A stretch of DNA of 64,000 bases, taken from contig NZ_QHKX01000003.1 in the NCBI RefSeq assembly GCF_003194625.1, forward strand, positions 372,001 to 436,000. Reading direction: 5' to 3'. Both the position numbers and the translations under genes were made by a program. How positions within the stretch are numbered: position 1 is the stretch's first letter; every line of letters starts with the position of its first letter. This stretch comes from Nocardioides solisilvae (lineage in GTDB: Bacteria > Actinomycetota > Actinomycetes > Propionibacteriales > Nocardioidaceae). Shown in pieces: positions 27,903 through 37,455 of this stretch. Below the pieces are notes generated by a model. The model saw only the letters and a list, made by a program, of their open reading frames with translations, searched no databases and was not told the DNA's origin.

Positions 27903-27987
27903 GATCCCCGCTCAGGCGGGGATCGCTGAACTTCGTGGGGCGTGCAAACCCCACGAAGCTCATGGATCCCCACCTGAGCGGGGATTC
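27903..27987. repeat. palindromic intergenic repeat, copy 1
   Basis: An 85-bp element of three hairpins. Left: GATCCCCGC-TCAG-GCGGGGATC (27903-27924, 9-bp stem). Middle: CTTCGTGGGG (27931-27940), loop CGTGCAAA, CCCCACGAAG (27949-27958). Right: an imperfect inverted copy of the left hairpin (27966-27985). The outer hairpins are also inverted copies of each other. A second copy with changed but still paired stems lies at 34242-34328. It follows the uronate-dehydrogenase-like gene by 15 bp and may also terminate transcription. The rest of the 231-bp gap before tpx holds no evident gene. Confidence 0.85.
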
Positions 27988-28118
27988 TTGTGACGGGTGG
28001 GATCAGCGCCTCACGCGGAACTCCACGACCTCACACGCCCTCGGCGCCTTCGGACGTCGACCCGCGCCGCTGAGACGCGGCGGCGGGGCGGTTGCCGCGG
28101 CGGTGTAGGAATGTGGCC

Positions 28119-28616
28119 ATGGCTACCACTGCACTCAAGGGCAACCCCGTCCACACCGTCGGCGAGCTGCCGGCCGTCGGCACCAAGGCCCCAGGCTGGG
28201 ACCTGGTCGGCGAGGGCCTCTCCCAGCTGACCCAGGCCGACTCGGAGGGCACCCGCGTGGTGCTCAACATCTTCCCGAGCGTCGACACCGGCATCTGCGC
28301 CAACAGCGTCCGGGAGTTCAACTCCCGCGCCGCCGACCTGGAGAACACCACCGTCGTCAACGTCTCCAAGGACCTCCCCTTCGCCCAGGCGCGCTTCTGC
28401 GGCGCCGAGGGCATCGACAAGGTCAAGGTCGGCTCCGCCTTCCGCTCCTCCTTCGGCGAGGACTTCGGCGTGACCCTCACCGACGGCCCGATGGCCGGCC
28501 TCCTGGGCCGCGCCGTCGTGGTGCTCGACGCCGACGGCACCGTGATCCACACCCAGCTGGTCGACGAGATCACCACCGAGCCCGACTACGACGCGGCCAT
28601 CGCCGCCCTGGGCTGA
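28119..28616 (+). CDS. tpx: thiol peroxidase
   Basis: A 165-residue atypical 2-Cys peroxiredoxin that reduces peroxides with thioredoxin. The peroxidatic Cys60 is in [16 protein letters not shown] and the resolving Cys94 is in [14 protein letters not shown], at the standard Tpx spacing. ATG at 28119 ([18 protein letters not shown]) matches the family N-terminus and has AGGA at suitable spacing; an in-frame upstream start at 28092 would add a poor leader. The 3' end overlaps the convergent START-like gene by 31 bp. Confidence 0.95.
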   Translation: MATTALKGNPVHTVGELPAVGTKAPGWDLVGEGLSQLTQADSEGTRVVLNIFPSVDTGICANSVREFNSRAADLENTTVVNVSKDLPFAQARFCGAEGIDKVKVGSAFRSSFGEDFGVTLTDGPMAGLLGRAVVVLDADGTVIHTQLVDEITTEPDYDAAIAALG

Positions 28617-29059
28617 CCCGGTCCGGCTTCGCCCAGGCGGTCCACCAGGCCCCGGGCGAAGCCGGCCATCATCCGCCGGTGGTTCCAGCGCAGCAGCGGT
28701 CCCGCCGGACCCGCCACCACCGCCAGCGACCGGTGGGCCAGCACGACCTCCTGGCTGAGCCGCACCTCGGTGCCCGCGCCCGCCGGCACCAGCTCGAAGG
28801 CCACCGTCCCCGCGAGGTCGCCGTCCACCCCGACCCTCAGCACGGGCGGCTCCCGCCGCTCGGCCCGCAGCACCAGGTCGAGGGTGTAGGGCAGGATCGA
28901 GCGGCACAGCACCCGGGCGGTGTCGTCGTCGAGCCGCGCCACCGCGCGCACCTCCGGCCACCACCGCGGGTAGTGCTCGAGGTCGACCAGCACGCCGGCC
29001 ACCTCCGCGACGGTCGCCGGCACCCGCCAGCGGCCCGAGAAGACGAAGGTGGGAGCCAT
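28586..29059 (-). CDS. START-like/polyketide cyclase family protein
   Basis: A 157-residue single-domain protein of the SRPBCC (START-like) fold. It shows the opening strand [20 protein letters not shown], the typical [18 protein letters not shown] turn, central beta strands and a long C-terminal helix ([20 protein letters not shown]). These small proteins bind hydrophobic ligands in a helix-grip pocket; ligand and role are unknown. ATG at 29059 is preferred; another in-frame ATG is three codons upstream. It is divergent from the phospho-sugar mutase (31 bp) and convergent with tpx. Confidence 0.75.
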   Translation of the reverse strand: MAPTFVFSGRWRVPATVAEVAGVLVDLEHYPRWWPEVRAVARLDDDTARVLCRSILPYTLDLVLRAERREPPVLRVGVDGDLAGTVAFELVPAGAGTEVRLSQEVVLAHRSLAVVAGPAGPLLRWNHRRMMAGFARGLVDRLGEAGPGQPRAAMAAS

Positions 29060-29078
29060 GCACCCCATCCTGCCGCGC

Positions 29079-29084
29079 TACCGT
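29079..29084 (+). promoter_or_regulatory. -10 hexamer for the phospho-sugar mutase gene
   Basis: TACCGT is followed by six bases and the ATG at 29091. Confidence 0.5.
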
Positions 29085-29090
29085 CTGGCC

Positions 29091-30749
29091 ATGACCGCTG
29101 ACGCCGCCACCGCCGACCTGCTCGACCGCGCCCGCGCCTGGGCCGCCGAGGACCCGGACGAGGCCACCCGGGCCGAGCTGGAGGCCGTCGTGGCCGAGGT
29201 CGAGGCGGGCAGCGACCCCGCCGACCTCGCCGACCGCTTCCGCGGCACCCTCGAGTTCGGCACGGCCGGGCTCCGCGGCGCGCTGGGAGCCGGGCCCAAC
29301 CGGATGAACCGCGTCGTCGTCGTCCGCGCCGCCGCCGGCCTGGCGGCGTACCTGCGCGACCAGGGCGTCACCGGAGAGGCCTCCGTGGTCATCGGCTACG
29401 ACGCCCGGCACAACAGCGACGTCTTCGCCCGCGACACCGCCGAGGTGATGACCGGCGCCGGCTTCAAGGCGCTCGTCATGCCCCGTCCCCTGCCCACCCC
29501 ACTGCTGGCCTACGCGATCCGCGAGCTCGGCTGCGTCGCGGGCGTGATGGTCACCGCCAGCCACAACCCGCCCCAGGACAACGGCTACAAGGTCTACCTG
29601 GGCGACGGCAGCCAGATCGTGCCGCCCGCCGACGCCCTCATCGCCGAGCGGATCGCCGCCGTGGGCCCGCTGGCCTCCGTGCCGCGCGGTCACGCCGGCA
29701 CGGCGGTCGGCGAGGAGCTGGTCGACCGCTACCTCGACACCACCGCCGGCCTGGTCGAGGACGGCCCGCGCGACCTCGACGTCGTCTACACCCCCCTGCA
29801 CGGCGTCGGCGGCACCTCGGTCGCCCAGGTCCTGGAGACCGCCGGCTTCTCCTCCGTCCGGGTGGTGGAGCAGCAGGAGCAGCCCGACGCCGACTTCCCC
29901 ACCGTGGCGTTCCCCAACCCCGAGGAGCCGGGCGCGATGGACCTCGCGCTGGCGCTCGCCGCCGAGACCGGTGCCGACCTCGTGGTGGCCAACGACCCCG
30001 ACGCCGACCGCTGCGCCGCCGCGGTCCCCGGCCCCCACGGCTGGCGGATGCTGCGCGGCGACGAGGTGGGCGCACTGCTCGCCGCCCACCTCCTGGAGCG
30101 CGGTCGGACCGGTGTCTGGGCGACCTCGATCGTCTCCTCCTCGCTGCTCGGCAAGATGGCCCGGGCCGCCGGGCAGGAGTACGCCGAGACCCTCACCGGC
30201 TTCAAGTGGATCGGCCGGCTCGACGGCCTGGCCTTCGGCTACGAGGAGGCGCTGGGCTACTGCGTCGACCCCGAGCACGTGCGGGACAAGGACGGCGTCT
30301 CCGCGCTGCTCCTGCTCTGCGAGGTCGCGGCCCGGGCCAAGGCCGAGGGGCGCGGGCTCACCGACCTGCTCGACGACCTCGCCCTGCGCCACGGGCTGCA
30401 CGCGACCGACCAGCTCTCGGTGCGGTTCGCCGACCTCGCGGGCATCGACGCGGCGATGGAGCGGCTGCGCAGCACGCCCCCCGAGCTGCTCGGCGGCCTG
30501 CCGGTGATCCGGGTCGAGGACCTCGCCGAGGGCTCCGAGGCGCTGCCCCCCACCGACGGCCTGCGCTACACCCTCGCGGAGGGCGCCCGGGTGATCGTCC
30601 GCCCGTCCGGGACCGAGCCCAAGGTGAAGTGCTACCTCGAGGTCGTCGTCCCGGTCTCGGAGGAGGACGGCGTCGACGCCGCCCGGATCTCCGCGGCCGG
30701 CCGCCTCGACGCCCTCAAGAACGACGTGAAGGCCGCGGCGGGCCTCTGA
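29091..30749 (+). CDS. phospho-sugar mutase (phosphoglucomutase/phosphomannomutase family)
   Basis: A 552-residue alpha-D-phosphohexomutase. The phosphoserine loop is VMVTASHNPPQDNGYKVY, the metal loop VVANDPDADRCAA, the sugar loop GYEEALGYCVDPEHVRDKDG and the phosphate-binding loop VRPSGTEPKVKCYLEV. The start EFGTAGLRGALGAGPNRMN is typical of long actinobacterial PmmB-type enzymes, which can interconvert ribose or deoxyribose 1- and 5-phosphates as well as hexose phosphates. Its place between nucleoside phosphorylase and deoC supports a pentose-phosphate role by context. The start is supported by the -10 at 29079. Confidence 0.9.
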   Translation: MTADAATADLLDRARAWAAEDPDEATRAELEAVVAEVEAGSDPADLADRFRGTLEFGTAGLRGALGAGPNRMNRVVVVRAAAGLAAYLRDQGVTGEASVVIGYDARHNSDVFARDTAEVMTGAGFKALVMPRPLPTPLLAYAIRELGCVAGVMVTASHNPPQDNGYKVYLGDGSQIVPPADALIAERIAAVGPLASVPRGHAGTAVGEELVDRYLDTTAGLVEDGPRDLDVVYTPLHGVGGTSVAQVLETAGFSSVRVVEQQEQPDADFPTVAFPNPEEPGAMDLALALAAETGADLVVANDPDADRCAAAVPGPHGWRMLRGDEVGALLAAHLLERGRTGVWATSIVSSSLLGKMARAAGQEYAETLTGFKWIGRLDGLAFGYEEALGYCVDPEHVRDKDGVSALLLLCEVAARAKAEGRGLTDLLDDLALRHGLHATDQLSVRFADLAGIDAAMERLRSTPPELLGGLPVIRVEDLAEGSEALPPTDGLRYTLAEGARVIVRPSGTEPKVKCYLEVVVPVSEEDGVDAARISAAGRLDALKNDVKAAAGL

Positions 30750-30835
30750 GCGGCGGCGCCGGGGCGTCGTACCGGCGTCCGCGGCGACGCCCCGGCGGCG
30801 TCGTCGTCGGTTGCCGTCCGGCGGCGCGCCCCGCC

Positions 30836-30841
30836 TATGCT
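30836..30841 (+). promoter_or_regulatory. -10 hexamer for deoC (leaderless type)
   Basis: TATGCT is followed by six bases and GTG at 30848. Confidence 0.55.
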
Positions 30842-30847
30842 GTCGGA

Positions 30848-31849
30848 GTGACAGCCACCTCTGCCTCGACGACGAGTGCAGGCCCGGCCGGGGTCGACGT
30901 CGCGCAGTTCGCCGACGTGACCGCCTCCGACGCCTCCCTGCGCCGCTTCCTCCACGGGCTGCCCGGGGTCGACCAGGTCGGCTGCGAGGCCCGCGCCGCC
31001 GGCCTCGGCACCCGGTCGATCAAGACCACCGCCAAGGCCCAGGCCCTCGACCTGGCGATCCGGATGGTCGACCTGACCACCCTCGAGGGCATGGACACCC
31101 CCGGCAAGGTGCGGGCGCTGGCCTCCAAGGCGATGCGCCCCGACCCCGCCGACCCGACCTGTCCCGCGGCCGCGGCCGTCTGCGTCTACCCCGACATGGT
31201 GGCGACGGCGAAGGACGCGCTGGGCGACTCCGGCGTCCACGTCGCCGCGGTGGCGACGGCGTTCCCCAGCGGTCGTGCGGCGCTGGACATCAAGCTCGCC
31301 GACACCCGCGACGCCGTCGAGGCCGGCGCCGACGAGATCGACATGGTCATCGACCGCGGCGCCTTCCTCACGGGGCGCTACCTGCAGGTCTTCGAGGAGA
31401 TCGTCGCCGTGCGCGAGGCCTGCGCCCGCCCCGACGGCACCGCCGCCCACCTCAAGGTGATCTTCGAGACCGGCGAGCTGCAGACCTACGACAACGTCCG
31501 CCGCGCCAGCTGGCTGGCGATGATGGCCGGCGGCGACTTCATCAAGACCTCCACCGGCAAGGTGCAGCCGGCCGCCACCCTCCCCGTCACCCTGGTGATG
31601 CTCGAGGCGGTCCGCGACTTCCGCGCGCAGACCGGCCGGATGGTCGGCGTCAAGCCCGCCGGCGGGATCCGCACCGCCAAGGACGCGATCAAGTACCTCG
31701 TGATGGTCAACGAGGTCGTGGGGCAGGACTGGCTCGACCCCGACTGGTTCCGCTTCGGCGCCTCCACGCTGCTCAACGACCTGCTGATGCAGCGCACCAA
31801 GATGACCACGGGCCGCTACTCCGGCCCCGACTACTTCACCCTGGACTGA
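30848..31849 (+). CDS. deoC: deoxyribose-phosphate aldolase
   Basis: It cleaves 2-deoxyribose-5-phosphate to acetaldehyde and glyceraldehyde-3-phosphate. The 333-residue protein is of the longer class: VCVYPDMV, DEIDMVIDRGAFL, LKVIFETGEL (proton-relay lysine), GGDFIKTSTGKV with Schiff-base Lys233, and GVKPAGGIRTAKDA. GTG at 30848 is supported by the -10 just upstream. It heads an apparent operon with an aldehyde dehydrogenase 11 bp downstream that could remove the acetaldehyde. Confidence 0.95.
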   Translation: MTATSASTTSAGPAGVDVAQFADVTASDASLRRFLHGLPGVDQVGCEARAAGLGTRSIKTTAKAQALDLAIRMVDLTTLEGMDTPGKVRALASKAMRPDPADPTCPAAAAVCVYPDMVATAKDALGDSGVHVAAVATAFPSGRAALDIKLADTRDAVEAGADEIDMVIDRGAFLTGRYLQVFEEIVAVREACARPDGTAAHLKVIFETGELQTYDNVRRASWLAMMAGGDFIKTSTGKVQPAATLPVTLVMLEAVRDFRAQTGRMVGVKPAGGIRTAKDAIKYLVMVNEVVGQDWLDPDWFRFGASTLLNDLLMQRTKMTTGRYSGPDYFTLD

Positions 31850-31860
31850 GGAAGCACAGC

Positions 31861-33335
<1,475 letters not shown>

Positions 33336-33339
<4 letters not shown>

Positions 33340-34220
33340 GCCCCACGACCCCCGCGCGCGCCAGCGTGCGCAAGACCTGGAAGCTCTACATCGGCGGCGC
33401 CTTCCCGCGCTCGGAGTCGGGCTACTCCTACGTCGTCAACGACGCGAAGGGACAGTTCGTGGCCAACGCCGCCATGGCGTCGCGCAAGGACGCCCGCGAC
33501 GCCGTCCAGGCCGCCCGCAAGGCGTTCGGCGGCTGGTCGTCGAAGACGGCGTACAACCGCGCCCAGATCCTCTACCGCGTCGCCGAGGTGATGGAGGACC
33601 GCCGCCCGCAGTTCCTCGACGCGGTGCGACAGTCCGAGGGCCTGGGGTCCCGGCAGGCGACGCAGGTCGTCGACGACGCCGTCGACCGCCTCGTCTGGTA
33701 CGCCGGGTGGGCCGACAAGATCACTCAGGTCGTCGGCTCCGCCAACCCGGTCGCCGGCCCCTACTTCAACCTCTCCTCGCCCGAGCCCACCGGCGTCGTC
33801 GCCGTGGTCGCCCCGCAGCGCTCGTCGCTGCTCGGGCTGGTCTCGGTCGTCGCCCCCGCGATCGTCACCGGCAACACGACCGTGGTGCTGGCCTCGGAGG
33901 AGCGGCCCCTCCCGGCGATCACCTTCGCCGAGGTGCTGGCCACCTCCGACGTCCCGGGCGGGGTCGTCAACGTCCTCACCGGTCCCCCGGCGGCCACCGC
34001 CCCGTGGCTGGCCGAGCACATGGACGTCAACGCCCTCGACCTCACCGGGCTCGCCGGGGACGACGAGGCAGCGGCCGCCCTCGAGGCCTCGGCCGCGGAG
34101 AACCTCAAGCGCGTCCTGCGTGCCCCCGCCGCCGAGCCCGACTGGGAGGCCGACCCCGGCATCGACCGGATGACCGCGTTCCTCGAGACCAAGACCGTCT
34201 GGCACCCGATCGGCCTCTGA
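33336..34220 (+). CDS. shortened aldehyde dehydrogenase-like protein lacking the catalytic half
   Basis: A 294-residue protein alignable with the N-terminal coenzyme-binding half of aldehyde dehydrogenases: KLYIGGAFPRSESG, AQILYRVAEVMEDR, VVAPQRSSLLGLVSVVAPAI, GVVNVLTGP. It ends where the catalytic Glu and Cys domain should begin, then carries a tail AFLETKTVWHPIGL of a different kind. The dinucleotide site PWN is altered to PQR. The frame is clean and the DNA behind it is a repeat and an unrelated gene, so it is not a frameshifted full-length gene. Coupling to the active dehydrogenase by a GTGA overlap suggests a partner or regulatory subunit; that is inference. Confidence 0.82.
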
Positions 34221-34241
34221 CCCGTCGTCCCACGCGCCCCG

Positions 34242-34328
34242 AGAACCCCCGCTCAGGCGGGGGTTCTGCGGGTTGGCGGGGCGTGCAAGCCGCGACAACC
34301 TCACCGAACCCCGCTCAGGCGGGGATTC
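34242..34328. repeat. palindromic intergenic repeat, copy 2
   Basis: An 87-bp three-hairpin element like that at 27903. Left: AGAACCCCCGC-TCAG-GCGGGGGTTCT (34242-34267, 11 bp perfect). Middle: GGTTG (34271-34275) pairing with CAACC (34296-34300) around the shared core GGCGTGCAA. Right: a CCCCGC-TCAG-GCGGGG hairpin (34309-34324). The stems differ in sequence from copy 1 but stay paired. It begins 21 bp after the shortened aldehyde dehydrogenase and can act as its terminator. Confidence 0.85.
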
Positions 34329-34383
34329 ATGGGCCCCGGGTACGGCGGGGGGCCCGAGCTTGGTGCGACCCGGCGGCCCGGCG

Positions 34384-35997
34384 TCAGCGGGAGAGGAGGG
34401 CCTGCGCGAAGACGTCGAGCATGTCGCGCGGGTCCTTGGCGAGGAACGCCTGGCCGCCGGTGGCCTCGGAGATCCGGCGCAGCGACGGCATGTCGGCGTC
34501 CTCGCTGATGCCGACCGAGATGATCCGGACCGGCCGGGCCGGGTCGGCGGACTCCTTGAGCTTGTCGAGCAGGTCGGGCAGCGACAGCGAGCCCGGGTCG
34601 TCGTTGGCCCCGTCGCTGATCAGGATGACGGCGTTGAAGTAGTTCTTGTCGTAGCTGCGCAGCCCTTGGCGGTACGCCGCCAACGTGGTGTCGTAGAGAC
34701 CCGTGCCGCCCTGGGTGATCGAGAGGAGCTTGGTCAGCTGCTGGCGGAGGTAGCGCTCGTGGTCGATCCCGGCGGTGCGCTCGTTGAGCCGCTTGATCGG
34801 GGCGAGCTGGCGCCAGTCCTGGCCGGGCCCGCCCTGGTCGATCGAGAAGGCCCAGGTGCCGACCTTGGCGTGCCGGGGGAAGAGGCTCAGTGCCTGGCCG
34901 GCCGCGTCGGCGGCGAGCTCCATGCGGGTGGAGCCGGCGCCGGCCGGGAAGTCCATCGACCCCGACGCGTCGAAGACCGCGAGGATGCTCGACGGGACGC
35001 TGAGCACCTGCCAGCCGCCCAGCGTCCGGAGCACGAGGTCGTCGGAGGGGGTCTCGAGCGCCTCGACCTGGCCCATCCCGCCGCCGCTGGACAGCGGCTC
35101 GACGGTGCTGCGCCGCAGCCCCGCGGCGTCGAGGGCACGGGCGCCCTCGTCGGTCCGGAACCAGCTGCCCAGCTCCTGGCCGTACTCGCGCAGGGTGTTG
35201 TCGCTGTCCCACGCCGCGGCGAGCGGGAAGTCGAGCACCGGCGACCCGGTCGCGGGCTTCACGAGCGTGAGCGCGGCGTTGGCCGCACGGGCCTTGAGGA
35301 AGTCGTGCTCGGAGATCGGCAGCAGCTGCGTCGAGCCGTTGCCGATGGAGCCCAGGTCGATCGGCTCGGCGGGACCGTCGACGGTCCGCTCCCCGAACTT
35401 CTGCGCGAGGGGGATCATCGAGAGCTGGGCCTCGACGGGGTCGGTCCCGCCGCTGAGCGCCTCGCCCATCGAGGCGGTGAGGGCCAGGGCCGAGGCGGCG
35501 TCGGACGCCGGGTCGTTGAGGACCGTGCGGCCCGAGACGAGAGCCTCCCGCCAGGAGCCGACGCCGGCCCCGGTCGGCCCGGTCACCAGGCCGACGGGCG
35601 AGGCGGCGAGCGTCTCCTCGAGCAGGGCCGTGCTGACGCCCGAGCTGGCGAGCCGCTGCATCCGCAACGACGAGTCGGCGACCCACAGGTCGGGGCTCTC
35701 GTTGCGGGCGAAGGCGGCGGAGGTCTGGTCGGGGGTCTCCTCGACGACCTCGACGGCGGCGCACCGGTTGCGCTGGGCCGTGGCGGTCACGGCTTGCTCG
35801 ACCAGGGGGCGCATGGCCGGGACGGTGGCGAGCCGGACCTCGAAGGGGTCCTGGCAGGTGTCGGCGACCGCGGCGTCCTCCTCGAGGGCGCCGCCCATGG
35901 TGAGCCAGCCGACCCCACCGATCACCGCGACGAGAGCCAGGACCAGCAGGAGGGGCGAGAGCCCCTTGCCGTCCTTGTCCAGCGCATGGCGTCCCAT
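34384..35997 (-). CDS. membrane-anchored solute-binding plus von Willebrand A domain protein
   Basis: A 537-residue protein with an N-terminal membrane anchor (about residues 14-33) and an outside region. Residues 45-310 look like a periplasmic solute-binding fold (FEVRLATVPAMRPLVEQAV, ESPDLWVADSS, SPVGLVTGP). Residues 345-535 form a von Willebrand A domain with the metal-ion site ILAVFDASGSMDF, a TGLYDTTLAAY threonine loop and VILISDGANDDPG. This combination is found in uncharacterised actinobacterial surface proteins. The start ATG at 35997 follows a strong GGGGGAG site. No partner gene is adjacent. Confidence 0.85.
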   Translation of the reverse strand: MGRHALDKDGKGLSPLLLVLALVAVIGGVGWLTMGGALEEDAAVADTCQDPFEVRLATVPAMRPLVEQAVTATAQRNRCAAVEVVEETPDQTSAAFARNESPDLWVADSSLRMQRLASSGVSTALLEETLAASPVGLVTGPTGAGVGSWREALVSGRTVLNDPASDAASALALTASMGEALSGGTDPVEAQLSMIPLAQKFGERTVDGPAEPIDLGSIGNGSTQLLPISEHDFLKARAANAALTLVKPATGSPVLDFPLAAAWDSDNTLREYGQELGSWFRTDEGARALDAAGLRRSTVEPLSSGGGMGQVEALETPSDDLVLRTLGGWQVLSVPSSILAVFDASGSMDFPAGAGSTRMELAADAAGQALSLFPRHAKVGTWAFSIDQGGPGQDWRQLAPIKRLNERTAGIDHERYLRQQLTKLLSITQGGTGLYDTTLAAYRQGLRSYDKNYFNAVILISDGANDDPGSLSLPDLLDKLKESADPARPVRIISVGISEDADMPSLRRISEATGGQAFLAKDPRDMLDVFAQALLSR

Positions 35998-36137
35998 GTC
36001 TCCCCCTCCCCAGGGTCGGTGTTTCCTCGGTCCTGTCCGACCGGGCGACGATACGTCCGACCTCCCCCGGGCGGGACGCGAATGCGGCAATTGTGACCCA
36101 GACGGCAGACGTCCGCTGGGCATCATGCCGTGCGTGG

Positions 36138-36168
36138 ACGTCGGGCACAACGAGTACGTCGGGCACAA
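36138..36168 (+). promoter_or_regulatory. 13-bp direct repeats in the uridine kinase promoter
   Basis: ACGTCGGGCACAA occurs at 36138-36150 and again at 36156-36168, an 18-bp period. The second copy includes the predicted -10 CACAAT. Tandem sites here could bind a repressor controlling udk; the factor is unknown. The remaining 178-bp divergent gap (35998-36175) shows nothing else clear. Confidence 0.4.
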
Positions 36169-36169
36169 T
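36164..36169 (+). promoter_or_regulatory. candidate -10 for the uridine kinase gene
   Basis: CACAAT is followed by six bases and GTG at 36176, again leaderless in layout, though the first bases deviate from TAnnnT. Confidence 0.4.
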
Positions 36170-36175
36170 GGACGG

Positions 36176-36793
36176 GTGCGCGCGCGAGTCCTCGTCCTCG
36201 CCGGCCCCTCGGGGGCCGGCAAGTCCCGGCTCGCCGAACGGCTCGGCCTCCCCGTCCTGCGGCTGGACGACTTCTACCGAGACGCCTCCGAACCCGACCT
36301 CCCGCGGATCACCGAGGGCGCGAACGCGGGCCTGGTCGACTGGGACCACCCGGGCAGCTGGCACCACGACGCGGCGCTCGCCGCACTGCACGAGCTGTGC
36401 ACCGAGGGCAGCGCGGACGTCCCCGTCTACTCCATCCCCCACAGCGCCGTGGAGGGCCACCGCCCCCTCGACCTCGGGGAGCACCGCTTCTTCGTCGCCG
36501 AGGGGATCTTCGCCGCCGACGTCGTGCCCGCCTGCGCCGAGGCGGGCCTGCTGGCCGGTGCCTACTGCGTGCGCCAGCACCGGGTGCTCACCTTCTGGCG
36601 CCGTCTGGTGCGCGACCTGCGCGAGCGGCGCAAGCCCCCGCTGGTGCTGGTGCGCCGCGGCCTCTCGCTCATGCGGGCGCAGCGACGGGTGGTGGCGCAC
36701 GCCGTCGCCCTGGGCTGCCGCCCGGTCACCGGCGACGAGGCCCACCGCGAGATCCGGGCGCTGATGGCCGCCCCCGAGCCGGCCGGTCGCTGA
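36176..36793 (+). CDS. uridine kinase-like P-loop kinase
   Basis: A 205-residue P-loop kinase of the uridine/cytidine kinase group. Walker A is VLAGPSGAGKSRLAERLG at the N-terminus. LRLDDFYRDASEPDLPRI matches the conserved LDDFY substrate motif, VDWDHPGSW follows, and VAEGIFAADVV corresponds to the family's (I/V)-EGI strand. It probably phosphorylates uridine and/or cytidine, consistent with neighbouring nucleoside genes. GTG at 36176 keeps the P-loop near the N-terminus. The stop overlaps the next gene as TGATG. Confidence 0.88.
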   Translation: MRARVLVLAGPSGAGKSRLAERLGLPVLRLDDFYRDASEPDLPRITEGANAGLVDWDHPGSWHHDAALAALHELCTEGSADVPVYSIPHSAVEGHRPLDLGEHRFFVAEGIFAADVVPACAEAGLLAGAYCVRQHRVLTFWRRLVRDLRERRKPPLVLVRRGLSLMRAQRRVVAHAVALGCRPVTGDEAHREIRALMAAPEPAGR

Positions 36794-37455
36794 TGGTCGC
36801 GCCGGGCGCCTGGGGGCGGGAGCTGCTCGCGCTGCGGCTCGCCCAGCCGGACCGGCGCTCCTGCGGAGCCGCGGTGCTGGTGGTCGCCGAGGCCCTGGCC
36901 AACCCCCGCTACGCCCGGTGGCTGATCGTCGGCGGCGCCGAGCGGGTCGCCGGCGAGACCCTGGCGATGCATCGGCGGGTGACCGGCCCCGTCGACGTCG
37001 CGGGCCGCCTGCAGCCTCCGTGGCCGCGGTCGCTCGGGACGCCGCCGTGGGCGGTCGCCCGCCAGCTCACCGCCCGCACGGGGGTGCGGCACACCGTGCG
37101 CTGGGCGCGGGGTCGCCGCGGCCGGCGCCGCGCCTGGGAGGGCCTGGTGGCCGCCCTCGAGGAGGGGCGCCCCGTCCCGGTGTACGTCGGCAGCCGGGCG
37201 CTCCCCCGGCACGTCCTGCTCGCGCTGGTCCCGGCCCGCGCCCCCCGGGACGGCACCGCCGACGGACCGCTCGCTCCTCGGCCCAGGGCCACCGCGGACT
37301 CCGTCCGGGTGCACGACCCGGCGACCGGCGGCCAGCGGGCGTTCCCGGCCGACCGGTTCCGCGACGGCGCGCTCGGCACGGGGTGGCCCCGGCCGTGGTT
37401 CGTCGTGCTGCCGGCGACCGCACGGGCGCCGGGCGCGGGCTCAGGCCTCCGCTGA
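36793..37455 (+). CDS. putative C39/papain-like cysteine peptidase domain protein
   Basis: A 220-residue unrecognised protein. The pattern suggests a C39-like papain fold: RSCGAAVLV places Cys24 at a helix start, [10 protein letters not shown] places His140 on a strand, and [14 protein letters not shown] offers Asp175 about 35 residues later, as in peptidase C39-like domains that read CG...H...DP. The middle is basic ([19 protein letters not shown]). There is no signal peptide. It is translationally coupled to the uridine kinase gene (TGATG). No peptide substrate gene is adjacent. It could equally be an inactive relative. Confidence 0.5.
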   Translation: MVAPGAWGRELLALRLAQPDRRSCGAAVLVVAEALANPRYARWLIVGGAERVAGETLAMHRRVTGPVDVAGRLQPPWPRSLGTPPWAVARQLTARTGVRHTVRWARGRRGRRRAWEGLVAALEEGRPVPVYVGSRALPRHVLLALVPARAPRDGTADGPLAPRPRATADSVRVHDPATGGQRAFPADRFRDGALGTGWPRPWFVVLPATARAPGAGSGLR

